From: Solirubrobacterales bacterium
GTDB lineage: Bacteria; Actinomycetota; Thermoleophilia; Solirubrobacterales; 70-9
Direction: 5' to 3'
Assembly (NCBI GenBank): GCA_030835185.1
Contig: JAUQWL010000241.1
Coordinates: forward strand, 1 to 16,868
DNA: 16,868 nt
The position numbers and the translations under genes are program-made. The number at the start of each line of letters is the position of its first letter. The stretch's first letter is position 1. The notes below the pieces were generated by a model, which saw only the letters and a program-made list of their open reading frames with translations, was not told where the DNA came from and ran no database searches. This document shows positions 1-6,743 of this stretch, piece after piece.

Positions 1-1298
1 ACCTTGGCCGGGCTGTCAGTGAGGATGTGATCGATGTGGTGGTCGAAGTCCGACCGGTCACCGTTGTCGGCGGTGAGGATGTCGGCGTCCACGCAGCAGC
101 TCATCGGATCCTCGGTGCTCACGTTGACCATGCCGTTGGCAGCGAGGGCGTTGTAGGCGAAAGTATCGCCGCACAGCCCGCCGTTGTTGCCGGGCAGCGA
201 ACCGTCGGCGTTCGACGGGCTGGGACAGTTCGGCGTGATCACCGAGTCGTCATCGGAGTTGAAGTCGCCGGTCACGACCGCGGACAGGTTGCCCGGCTCG
301 ATCGCGACTTCGTAGAGTTCCCTGGCCTGTGAACAGCGAACCGAAACCGGGTTTGCGGCGAATTCGGGCGCCGGCGTGGTCATGCAGTCGGTGGTCTTGT
401 TCTTGTCGTCGCCGAAGGCCTCGAGGTGCGTATTGACGAACTTGAACCAGGGGCTGTTCCGGACCTTGGCTTCGACGCTCCCCCAGCCGCGGTCGACGGT
501 CACGTTCACGCCGCTGATGGTCGGCGCGAAGAACCTGCTGAAGTTCGCACCCCGGGCGTTGCGGATCTTGATGTCCTTGCCGACCTTGGCAAGGATCGCG
601 TCACGCATGGTGAGGCGGCCGTTGAGGTCGGCGATGCCGCTGGGGTCACCGTCGTAATTGGCTGGACCCTCGAAGTCGAACTCGGTGGTCACCTGGACCA
701 CGCGGTAGCGCTTCTTGCCCTTGTTCAGTTCCTGCAGCAGCAGGTCGAGGTAGTCGTAGGTGACGGTGTTGGCGGTGAAAGACTCCGGCGGGTCGGCCGG
801 TTTGTTCCGCGGCGGAGCGGTTGGTCCGGTCCGCCACATCGAAACCTCCTGCAGACCGACCAGGTCGGGCGACTTGGACTTGATCTCAGCGGCGAGGCCC
901 CGGGCACGCACCGGAAAGTTGTTGGTGTCGACGTCGCGCATGATTTCGCCGTTTGCGCTGACGAAATCGCCGAGGCTGGACGCGCCGATCGCCGGACCGA
1001 GGTCGGCTCCGAGGTACAGGTTGCGGGTCATGACCCCGACCTTGCCCTTGTTCCGCTTCGCCCGGTCCTTCCTCTTCAGTTTCTTGACTGTTTTCTTGAT
1101 GCACTTCTTCTTGGCGACGCCCTTCTTCTTCTTGCATTTCTTCTTCGCCTTGGCCTTGAAGCTTTGTCCGGCGTCCGCGAGCGGAGCGTTGACGGCTCCG
1201 GCTGCCGAGAAGGCGAGCATTGCGAGCATCATCGTGATTGAGGCCAGGACGATCCTGGATCTGGAAAAGTGCGTGGTGCTGGGAAGGGCGGGCATCAT
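1..1298 (-). CDS. Secreted endonuclease/exonuclease/phosphatase-family protein (3' end outside window)
   Basis: The frame is open from the ATG pair at 1298/1295 to the left edge (432 codons visible). Residues 1-43 look like a signal peptide: basic start, hydrophobic stretch about 17-36, then a small-residue region. Residues 47-86 are a Lys/Arg-rich linker with two Cys. The EEP fold follows: Asn in TRNLYLGAD (92-99), QEV with the metal-binding Glu at 151, NTHLE at 289-293, GDFNSDD at 344-350 and DHHIDHIL at 419-426. In this family these residues bind the divalent metal and cleave a phosphodiester. The final SDH motif would lie beyond the edge. AGGAG (1305-1301) lies 2 bases before the first ATG and 5 before the second, so the second may be used. 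I infer an exported DNase or phosphodiesterase; the substrate (nucleic acid, phospholipid or inositol phosphate) is not determinable. Confidence 0.85.
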   Translation of the reverse strand, partial: MMPALPSTTHFSRSRIVLASITMMLAMLAFSAAGAVNAPLADAGQSFKAKAKKKCKKKKGVAKKKCIKKTVKKLKRKDRAKRNKGKVGVMTRNLYLGADLGPAIGASSLGDFVSANGEIMRDVDTNNFPVRARGLAAEIKSKSPDLVGLQEVSMWRTGPTAPPRNKPADPPESFTANTVTYDYLDLLLQELNKGKKRYRVVQVTTEFDFEGPANYDGDPSGIADLNGRLTMRDAILAKVGKDIKIRNARGANFSRFFAPTISGVNVTVDRGWGSVEAKVRNSPWFKFVNTHLEAFGDDKNKTTDCMTTPAPEFAANPVSVRCSQARELYEVAIEPGNLSAVVTGDFNSDDDSVITPNCPSPSNADGSLPGNNGGLCGDTFAYNALAANGMVNVSTEDPMSCCVDADILTADNGDRSDFDHHIDHILTDSPAK

Positions 1299-1300
1299 CT

Positions 1301-1305
1301 CTCCT
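1301..1305 (-). promoter_or_regulatory. Shine-Dalgarno of the secreted nuclease
   Basis: AGGAG on the minus strand is followed by AG and then tandem ATGATG. The spacing is 2 bases to the first ATG (1298) and 5 to the second (1295), favouring the second by usual spacing rules. The region 1299-1433 holds no other gene. Confidence 0.6.
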
Positions 1306-1433
1306 GATTGGTTCTGGTCAGTGCGAAGCTTGGTCGGGCGGACTCCTGACGGTGTAACCCCACGGTTCCCACAAAGTAGCGGGGATCCGGGTCGGGTGTC
1401 GCCTGCGAAATGCCGGTGGGCCCGGGCGCAGCC

Positions 1434-1853
1434 TCAGCCGCGGCCGGCGGTCTGAGCGACGAAGTCGGCAATCTCTTCGGCTACCGGGCCGGAGACGATG
1501 CCTGCCGGCATACGGCCCGGCACGGTCGGGTCGTCGGCACCCTGCTCGATTGCGCTGAGCACCTGAGATTTGGTGCCGTCGATCTGGCCGGCGGCGTCGG
1601 GTCCGTCGGGGGTTCCGGCCGGTGCGAGCCTCTGGTCGAGGTCGGGACCGAAGTCGCCGTACGTACCGGCTGCGTAGAGCTTGTGGCAGTTACCGCAGTT
1701 GTCGACGAACAGGCTCTGTCCGGATTCCAGTCTGGCGGGTACTTGCGTCTGGTCGCGGTCGGGATCGCCGTCGCGCAGGAAGGCCCATGCGGGCACCACA
1801 ACCATGAAAAAGGCGACGACGAGACCGAAGATGACAAAGGGTTTCTTGCTCAT
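1434..1853 (-). CDS. Membrane-anchored class I cytochrome c
   Basis: This 139-residue protein has a basic start (MSKK) and a hydrophobic segment at about residues 6-25 that is either an uncleaved anchor or a signal peptide. A small haem c domain follows. CGNCH at 53-57 is the covalent haem-binding CXXCH motif, and GRMPAG around Met115 fits the distal Met ligand. The segment after the motif (YGDFGPDL) and the C-terminal helix (EEIADFVAQ) are typical of class I cytochromes c. It would act outside the membrane as an electron carrier, but no oxidase or dehydrogenase gene lies nearby, so its partner is unknown. No convincing Shine-Dalgarno precedes the ATG; a TAATAT -10-like element lies at 1892-1887. 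Confidence 0.85.
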   Translation of the reverse strand: MSKKPFVIFGLVVAFFMVVVPAWAFLRDGDPDRDQTQVPARLESGQSLFVDNCGNCHKLYAAGTYGDFGPDLDQRLAPAGTPDGPDAAGQIDGTKSQVLSAIEQGADDPTVPGRMPAGIVSGPVAEEIADFVAQTAGRG

Positions 1854-1886
1854 ATCGAAAGTTCGCGCCGGACGAGCGCTTGCTGG

Positions 1887-1892
1887 ATATTA
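1887..1892 (-). promoter_or_regulatory. Possible -10 element for the cytochrome c gene
   Basis: Minus-strand TAATAT lies 33 bases upstream of the cytochrome c ATG, in the 70-base gap after the endonuclease III-like gene. It is an unusually AT-rich hexamer for this DNA. No good -35 is visible, so this is tentative. Confidence 0.35.
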
Positions 1893-1923
1893 CCTGTCTG
1901 TCGCTGGACTGTCGCCGGACCGC

Positions 1924-2640
1924 TCACTTCGCCCGCCGGGCACGCCCGAAGGGACACATGCGCCGTAGTGCACAGCCACCGCAGTCCGGCTTCGGTCGAC
2001 ACAGCGTGCGGCCGTGCCGGATCAGGTTCATGTGGAACTCGTAGGAATCGTCAGGGTCGACCAGTACCAGCAACTCGTCATGCGCTTCGTCGAACGCGGC
2101 ATTTGGCCGGAACAGGCCCAACCGGCCGCCCACCCGGTAGACATGGACGTCGACCGGAATCTCCGGCCGGCCCCAGGTGAACACCTGCACGCAGGCCGCG
2201 GTCTTCCGACCGACTCCGGGCAGGCCGGTCAGGAAGCTCATCGCTTCGTCGCGGGGCGCACTCTCCAGCCAGTCGAGGTTCATGTCCGGACCGAGTTCGC
2301 CGAGTACGGCTTGAATCCGAGGGGCCTTCTGCCGGGAGAGCCCGCCGGGCCGGATCGCATGCTCGATCTCTTCGACCGGTGCGTCCCTCACCTGCTCCCA
2401 GCCGGCAAACCGCTCCTTCAGCCGGCCGAAGGCCCGGTCCCGGTTCAGGTCGCTGGTCGCCTGCGAGAGCACGGTTCTGACCAGCTCGTCGACCGGCTGC
2501 CGGTGGGGCACGTTGATCGGCCTGCCGTACATCTCCCGCAGGCGGTCACGGATCCGGCGGACTCTCGCCTTCGGAGGCCGGCGCCAGTCGGCGCGCGAGA
2601 CCTTGCCCGGGCCCTCCGGGATCGAAGCGGCAGGGCTCAC
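1924..2640 (-). CDS. Endonuclease III-like HhH-GPD DNA glycosylase with Fe-S cluster
   Basis: This is a base-excision repair glycosylase/AP lyase of the HhH-GPD superfamily, 238 residues from the GTG at 2640. The helix-hairpin-helix is LTGLPGVGRKTAA at 137-149, with Lys146 in the position of the EndoIII catalytic lysine. PVDVHVYRV (162-170) supplies the catalytic Asp164. Four cysteines (214, 220, 223, 229) form a C-x5-C-x2-C-x5-C Fe-S loop; E. coli Nth has x6 in the first gap. LSQATSD near 58-64 corresponds to the EndoIII LLSAQATD region. I prefer the GTG because its GTGA overlaps the TGA of the upstream kinase, implying translational coupling; a TTG at 2655 would add five residues. It belongs to the Nth-like clade, but the exact substrate is uncertain. 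Confidence 0.88.
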   Translation of the reverse strand: MSPAASIPEGPGKVSRADWRRPPKARVRRIRDRLREMYGRPINVPHRQPVDELVRTVLSQATSDLNRDRAFGRLKERFAGWEQVRDAPVEEIEHAIRPGGLSRQKAPRIQAVLGELGPDMNLDWLESAPRDEAMSFLTGLPGVGRKTAACVQVFTWGRPEIPVDVHVYRVGGRLGLFRPNAAFDEAHDELLVLVDPDDSYEFHMNLIRHGRTLCRPKPDCGGCALRRMCPFGRARRAK

Positions 2641-3548
2641 GATCGCGCGCCCCAATGGCGGCAGCGTCGGGTTGCGTCGTCAGCGGCCTGTGGCAGAACC
2701 TCCGCCACGCGACTCAGGTCCCAGTCGAGACTCGACAGTCCGGCGGCCAGGCTCCCCATGAAGGCGTCACCGGCTCCGAGCGGACTGACCACATCGATCG
2801 TGCCGGGGGTCCAGCGGGCCACGGCGGCACCGGCGGTCACGATTTCCGCTTCACGATCGGTGACGACGACCAGCCGCGGTCCGGTCTCCGACAGCATCCC
2901 GGCCGCCCGCCGCGGGTCGCACTCCCCGGTCAGGAACTCGGCCTCCTCGCGATTGCATTTGAGCACCGTCGAAAGAGCGGTCAGCTCAAGCGTGAATTTC
3001 CGGGCCTCACTCTGCGAATCCCAGCGGGTTGGCCGGTGGTTCGGATCGAGCAGGACGGGCAGGCCCCTTTCGCCCGCCATCCGGACCGCTCTTCGGGTGA
3101 CCTCCCGCTCCGTTTCACCAACCATCGTGTTCGAGCCGACGATCAGTGCCTGACCGGCCTCGATCGCCGGTTCCAGGAACGCGCTCGCGGCTTCCGTCGT
3201 CGGGCCGATGTGGTCGCCGTAGACCTGAAAGGAGGGCTCACCGGCGGAGTCGAAAACGGCGATTGCAAGTGGCGTCTGGGTCGGCTCGGGAACTGCGATC
3301 CAGTCGGTCCCGACGCCATCGTCCGCGAGACCGTCGATAAGCCAGCGGCCCCAGCGATCCGATCCGACTCCACCGACCAGAGCGGTCGGTACCCCGCGAC
3401 GGGCGATGGCTGCGGCGACGTTCGGCAGAGCGCCGCCGTGGTGGGGTGAGAACCGGTCCGGCGTTTCGTCCGGGGCGAGGTGACGTTCGCAGATCAGGTC
3501 GACGATCGCTTCACCTAGACAGAGGATGGGCCGGGATTGCTCGCTCAA
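2637..3548 (-). CDS. PfkB-family carbohydrate kinase (fructokinase/ribokinase-like)
   Basis: From the TTG at 3548 this is 303 residues, the usual PfkB length. The N-terminal strand is ILCLGEAIVDLI (8-19), close to the fructokinase-like CxGEALxD pattern. HGGALPNVAAAIAR (37-50) is PfkB signature 1, and SPLGAGDAF (255-263) is signature 2, with Asp261 as the catalytic base and GAG as the anion hole. It should phosphorylate a sugar or polyol hydroxyl with ATP. The frame is open further upstream, but that sequence is unlike PfkB and overlaps the divergent PAP2 gene, so I reject longer starts. No Shine-Dalgarno precedes the TTG; a TACGCT lies 9 bases before it. It sits divergently next to an inositol-lipid gene block, so an inositol kinase role is possible but unproven. 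Confidence 0.87.
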   Translation of the reverse strand: MSEQSRPILCLGEAIVDLICERHLAPDETPDRFSPHHGGALPNVAAAIARRGVPTALVGGVGSDRWGRWLIDGLADDGVGTDWIAVPEPTQTPLAIAVFDSAGEPSFQVYGDHIGPTTEAASAFLEPAIEAGQALIVGSNTMVGETEREVTRRAVRMAGERGLPVLLDPNHRPTRWDSQSEARKFTLELTALSTVLKCNREEAEFLTGECDPRRAAGMLSETGPRLVVVTDREAEIVTAGAAVARWTPGTIDVVSPLGAGDAFMGSLAAGLSSLDWDLSRVAEVLPQAADDATRRCRHWGARS

Positions 3549-3586
3549 GGGAAACGCAGCGTAGAGAAGATTCTCACTGCATCTAG

Positions 3587-3592
3587 GATAAT
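3587..3592 (+). promoter_or_regulatory. -10 element of a likely leaderless promoter for the PAP2 gene
   Basis: GATAAT is followed by six bases (CGGGGT) and then the ATG at 3599, so transcription starting 6-7 bases after the hexamer would begin at the start codon. No Shine-Dalgarno is present and no clear -35 is visible. Confidence 0.55.
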
Positions 3593-3598
3593 CGGGGT

Positions 3599-4381
3599 AT
3601 GGTCGCAATTTCCGCCCGGATCGGAGCCTGGCTCCCCAGAGGCTGGCGCGATCTGTTCCTCCAGATCGCGCTGTATCTCTTCGCCGACACCACCTATGAA
3701 CTGGCGCGTGGTATGGCTGAGGGCAGGGCATCCCTCGCTTTCGCCAACGGCGAGCGCATCATCGACCTGCAGCGAACCACCGGGAGCCTCTTCGAGCCGA
3801 CGATGCAGGCCTGGGCGCTGAGCGAGCGGTGGCTGATCGATTTTGCCAACCAGATCTACCTGAACAGCCAGTTCACTATCGCGATGGGCTTCCTGATCTG
3901 GCTCTACCTGTTTCGCAACGACGCCTACTACTTCATGCGCAACATGCTGTTCGTCTCGATGGGCCTGGCCCTGGTCGGCTACATCGGCTTCCCCACCGCG
4001 CCGCCCCGCATGTTCCCCGAATACGGCTTCATCGACACGGTCAACTCCTACTCGAGCGTCAATCACGACTCAGCTTTCGCCCAGCTGTTCATCAACCCCT
4101 TCGCCGCGGTTCCGTCGATGCATAGCGCCGTCGCCCTGATGATCGGCGTCACCGGGTTCATGGTCTGCAGAAACCGTTTTGCCAGGGCGTTCTGGTTGTT
4201 CTGGCCGCTGGTCGTGGCCTGGGTGACCATCGTGACCGCCAATCACTACTGGTTCGATGTCGCCGCCGGCTGGGTTGTCGCCGGTACGTCGTTCCTGATC
4301 GCGGCGAGGGTGCTCGCCCACTTCAACCCCGAGACCTGGGCCTGGAGCCGGGTTGCGGACCATCAGCGCGCCCGGGCCTGA
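3599..4381 (+). CDS. PAP2-superfamily membrane protein, Aur1/inositolphosphotransferase-like
   Basis: This 260-residue protein has about six hydrophobic segments. PAP2 (type 2 phosphatidic acid phosphatase) active-site elements are FPTAPPRM (131-138, arginine-containing first motif as in Aur1-type proteins), AVPSMHSAVAL (170-180, His175) and NHYWFDVAAGW (215-225, His216 and Asp220). The family hydrolyses or transfers phosphate groups on lipids or isoprenoid phosphates at the membrane; the PTAPPR plus PSMHS form is the one found in fungal inositolphosphorylceramide synthases and bacterial relatives. It heads a block with a CDP-alcohol transferase and ino1, so I infer action on an inositol phospholipid, for example as a phosphatase. 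It has no Shine-Dalgarno and is probably translated leaderless. The next gene starts 9 bases after its stop. Confidence 0.87.
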   Translation: MVAISARIGAWLPRGWRDLFLQIALYLFADTTYELARGMAEGRASLAFANGERIIDLQRTTGSLFEPTMQAWALSERWLIDFANQIYLNSQFTIAMGFLIWLYLFRNDAYYFMRNMLFVSMGLALVGYIGFPTAPPRMFPEYGFIDTVNSYSSVNHDSAFAQLFINPFAAVPSMHSAVALMIGVTGFMVCRNRFARAFWLFWPLVVAWVTIVTANHYWFDVAAGWVVAGTSFLIAARVLAHFNPETWAWSRVADHQRARA

Positions 4382-4390
4382 GGCGGGAGC

Positions 4391-5989
4391 ATGACCGCCC
4401 GGGACTCCCGGTGGCGCCCTCTCCTGGTTCCGATAACGATTGCCGCAGCACTTTCGCTGGTCTACCTGCTCACCGCTCCGCTCAGCGCCGACCACGCGGC
4501 TCAGGTCTTCCGCACCGAGTTGTTCGAGGACTCCGGTCCGGTCGTCTGGAACAACTACTGGTTCGGCGGGCATTACCTTCCGGCCTACAGCCTTCTCGCA
4601 CCCGCGATCGGCTCCTGGGTCGGTGCCAGGGTGATGGGCGTTGCCGCGGTCCTCGGCACTGTGGCTCTCTTCACCTTGATCGCCGATCGCCAGTGGGGCG
4701 AGCAGGCCCGGGTCGGGACTGCCTGGTTCGCGGCCGCCGCGACGGTCAGTCTCTACGCGGGCCGTCTTACTTTCGCGCTCGGAGTCCTGCTTGCCATGGC
4801 CGCCGTGTTTGCTGCGCAGAGGGGCTGGCGACCGACATCGCTTCTGTTGGCAACTTCAGTCGCTCTGGCCAGTCCGGTTGCGGCCCTCTTCCTGGCCTGC
4901 TGCGGCGTTGCGCATTGGTTGAATTCGTTGATCGTCCGGCCGCGTGATCTGCGCGGGCTGGAACTGGCGGCGGCCTCCTTCGCCACGGCCGCGATCGTTG
5001 CCCTGCTCTTCCCGGGCGGCGGCGACGAGCCGTACGTCATCTCGAGTTTTCTGCCGGCGGTCGGCCTCACTTTGGCGGCCGCGGTGCTGCTGCCCCGAAG
5101 CGAGCGGCTGGTACGGACGGGGTTGCTCGTTTATGCCGCAGCGCTCAGCGCGGCTTTCGTCGTGTCAACCCCGATGGGCGGGAATGCCAACCGGCTCGGC
5201 GTCTTGCTGGTCGGCGCCCTGTTTCTCTGCGCATCGTGGGGGGCCGGGCGCCGCTTTTCCCGGCGCACGGCCGCGCTCGCCGTATTTCTGCCGCTGCTGG
5301 CGCTGTGGCAGTTCTACCCGGTGATTCGCGATCTGGAACTGGTTCGGGGCGAGCCGGCAGTCGCAGCCGGGTATTACGACTCGCTCGAGAAGACGCTCGG
5401 CCCGAGGCTCGAGAGAAACCCCGCCCGGGTCGAGGTTCTGCCAGTGGCCAGTCACTGGGAATCGGCCAGGTTGCCCCCGCACCTGCCCCTCGCCCGCGGA
5501 TGGGAGCGACAGACAGACCGCCGTTTCAACGCGCTCTTCTATCGAGATCGGCTTTCGGCCGATCGGTACCGCAGGTGGCTCAGCAGGCTGGCGGTCACAT
5601 ATGTCGCCGTCCCACAGACGGATCTCGACTACGCGGCCGAGAGGGAAGCGGACCTGATCGCCGGCGGGCTCCCTTTCCTGCAGGAGATCTTCACGGGTAC
5701 GGATTGGAGGGTCTACCGGGTGCTCGGGGCGACCCCGATGGTCGAGCGCCCGGCTCGGATGACCTCCCTCGAGGTCGACGGCTTCACTCTCGAGATACCT
5801 CGCCCGGGTACTTATCTGGTCCGGGTCCGGGCGACTCCGTACTGGCGGGTCGAACGCGGTACGGCTTGCGTCGGTCGCACCGCCGACGGCTGGACCGAAG
5901 TGGAGACATCGACGCCGGGCGAGGTCGAGATCAGAGCGGACTTCCGTCCCGGTGCCCGATTCAGCAGCGCACCCGACTGTCGTCCCTGA
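4391..5989 (+). CDS. Multi-pass membrane protein, GT-C glycosyltransferase-like
   Basis: I do not recognise a named family. The 532-residue protein has roughly ten hydrophobic segments in residues 1-310 and a soluble C-terminal part (about 315-532). TM1 (about 11-30) is followed by SADHAAQVFRTELF with Asp34, the place where GT-C glycosyltransferases carry a catalytic acidic residue in the first extracytoplasmic loop, and then by WNNYWFGGHYLPAYSLLAP (53-71), which resembles bacterial integral-membrane sugar transferases. The C-terminal part has a region around HWESARLPPHLPLARGW and ends with a predicted beta-rich stretch. It lies 9 bases after the PAP2 gene, with GGGAG just before its ATG. Lipid-linked sugar transfer onto a phosphoinositide or another envelope glycan is inference only. 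Confidence 0.7.
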   Translation: MTARDSRWRPLLVPITIAAALSLVYLLTAPLSADHAAQVFRTELFEDSGPVVWNNYWFGGHYLPAYSLLAPAIGSWVGARVMGVAAVLGTVALFTLIADRQWGEQARVGTAWFAAAATVSLYAGRLTFALGVLLAMAAVFAAQRGWRPTSLLLATSVALASPVAALFLACCGVAHWLNSLIVRPRDLRGLELAAASFATAAIVALLFPGGGDEPYVISSFLPAVGLTLAAAVLLPRSERLVRTGLLVYAAALSAAFVVSTPMGGNANRLGVLLVGALFLCASWGAGRRFSRRTAALAVFLPLLALWQFYPVIRDLELVRGEPAVAAGYYDSLEKTLGPRLERNPARVEVLPVASHWESARLPPHLPLARGWERQTDRRFNALFYRDRLSADRYRRWLSRLAVTYVAVPQTDLDYAAEREADLIAGGLPFLQEIFTGTDWRVYRVLGATPMVERPARMTSLEVDGFTLEIPRPGTYLVRVRATPYWRVERGTACVGRTADGWTEVETSTPGEVEIRADFRPGARFSSAPDCRP

Positions 5990-6012
5990 CTGCCCGGCGG
6001 GTTGATCTCTCG

Positions 6013-6018
6013 TAAGCT
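6013..6018 (+). promoter_or_regulatory. -10 element of a likely leaderless promoter for the CDP-alcohol transferase gene
   Basis: TAAGCT is followed by six bases (CCCCGG) and then the ATG at 6025. This is the same arrangement as upstream of the PAP2 gene and of the alkyltransferase fusion (CGTAAGYT-N6-ATG in the latter two). No Shine-Dalgarno is present. Confidence 0.5.
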
Positions 6019-6024
6019 CCCCGG

Positions 6025-6657
6025 ATGGAGTCCTCTTCGCCGAGTCCGCCCGGTGGCGGCAGCAACGGTCCGGCACAGGAATTTCGGAGTCAGGCACGCA
6101 ATCGGCTCATCCAGTCCAGACTGACCCCGAACGCGATCTCGATGGCCGGTCTGATCGGCAACCTGATCGCTGCGGCCCTGATAATCCAGGAGATGTTCGT
6201 ACTGGCCGGCATTGCCTTCATCGCCGGTTCGATCATGGACACGCTGGACGGCCGCTATTCACGCATGTCCGGCAAGGGCACGCTTTTCGGCGCATTCCTC
6301 GACTCGACCCTCGACCGGATCGAGGAGGGAATCGTCATCACTGCGATCGCCTGGGTCTTTGCCGAGCGTGGTGACTCACTTGCCGCCGCGGCCTGCGTAT
6401 ATGTGGTGCTCGGCTCGCTCATGGTCTCTTACACGAGAGCCAGAGCTGAAGCCCTGGGGGTCGAGTGCAAGGTCGGCCTGGCCACCAGGCCGGTCCGTGT
6501 GGTGATACTTTCAATCGGGATACTCTTCGCCGGAGGGTTCGGTTCCGGAAACTTCGAACTTCTCGCCCCATCTATCTACGTGATGGCGGCCCTGACCACG
6601 ATTACGGTGATTCAGCGCGTCTGGCACGTGCGGCGCGCTCTGATCGTCGGGGGCTGA
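6025..6657 (+). CDS. CDP-alcohol phosphatidyltransferase, probable phosphatidylinositol phosphate synthase
   Basis: This 210-residue integral membrane enzyme has about six hydrophobic segments. The CDP-alcohol phosphotransferase signature is complete apart from Ala-to-Ser: D72-x2-D75-G76-x2-S79-R80-x8-G89-x3-D93-x3-D97, where the aspartates bind the metals and the last is the catalytic base. LTPNAIS (33-39) and the later SYTRARAEALG...GLATRPVR (135-158) resemble actinobacterial and archaeal inositol-phosphate-using members, whose basic residues there bind the inositol phosphate. The likely reaction is CDP-diacylglycerol plus inositol phosphate giving phosphatidylinositol phosphate plus CMP. 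ino1, which makes the inositol phosphate, is the next gene, which supports this over PgsA-type phosphatidylglycerophosphate synthesis. The functional assignment is strong inference, not proof. Confidence 0.85.
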   Translation: MESSSPSPPGGGSNGPAQEFRSQARNRLIQSRLTPNAISMAGLIGNLIAAALIIQEMFVLAGIAFIAGSIMDTLDGRYSRMSGKGTLFGAFLDSTLDRIEEGIVITAIAWVFAERGDSLAAAACVYVVLGSLMVSYTRARAEALGVECKVGLATRPVRVVILSIGILFAGGFGSGNFELLAPSIYVMAALTTITVIQRVWHVRRALIVGG

Positions 6658-6725
6658 CTACGACATTTGTATTTGCGATGTAACCCGCGACCTGTTTGAG
6701 TGTCATTGGGCTTCGCAATGAAACC

Positions 6726-6731
6726 AGGAGG
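6726..6731 (+). promoter_or_regulatory. Shine-Dalgarno deciding the ino1 start
   Basis: AGGAGG lies 12 bases before the ATG at 6744. It selects that ATG over an in-frame TTG at 6696 that would add sixteen residues unlike the family. Confidence 0.7.
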
Positions 6732-6743
6732 TATTTCCGACTT

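Noticed and set aside
426..1241. 271-codon plus-strand frame in the first kilobase
   Set aside because: The minus strand here encodes the EEP nuclease with all expected motifs, so this is a shadow frame.
1340..1375. Extracytoplasmic-function sigma promoter (GGAAC ... CGTC) upstream of the secreted nuclease
   Set aside because: The gap between AAC and CGT on the minus strand is 13 bases, shorter than the usual 15-17 for this promoter class.
2014..3153. 379-codon plus-strand frame across the glycosylase and kinase genes
   Set aside because: It spans two real minus-strand genes with intact catalytic motifs; the translation has no family resemblance.
3549..3731. N-terminal extension of the PfkB kinase to 3731
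   Set aside because: The added 61 residues are Arg/Pro/Cys-rich, unlike PfkB N-termini, and lie antisense to the PAP2 coding sequence.
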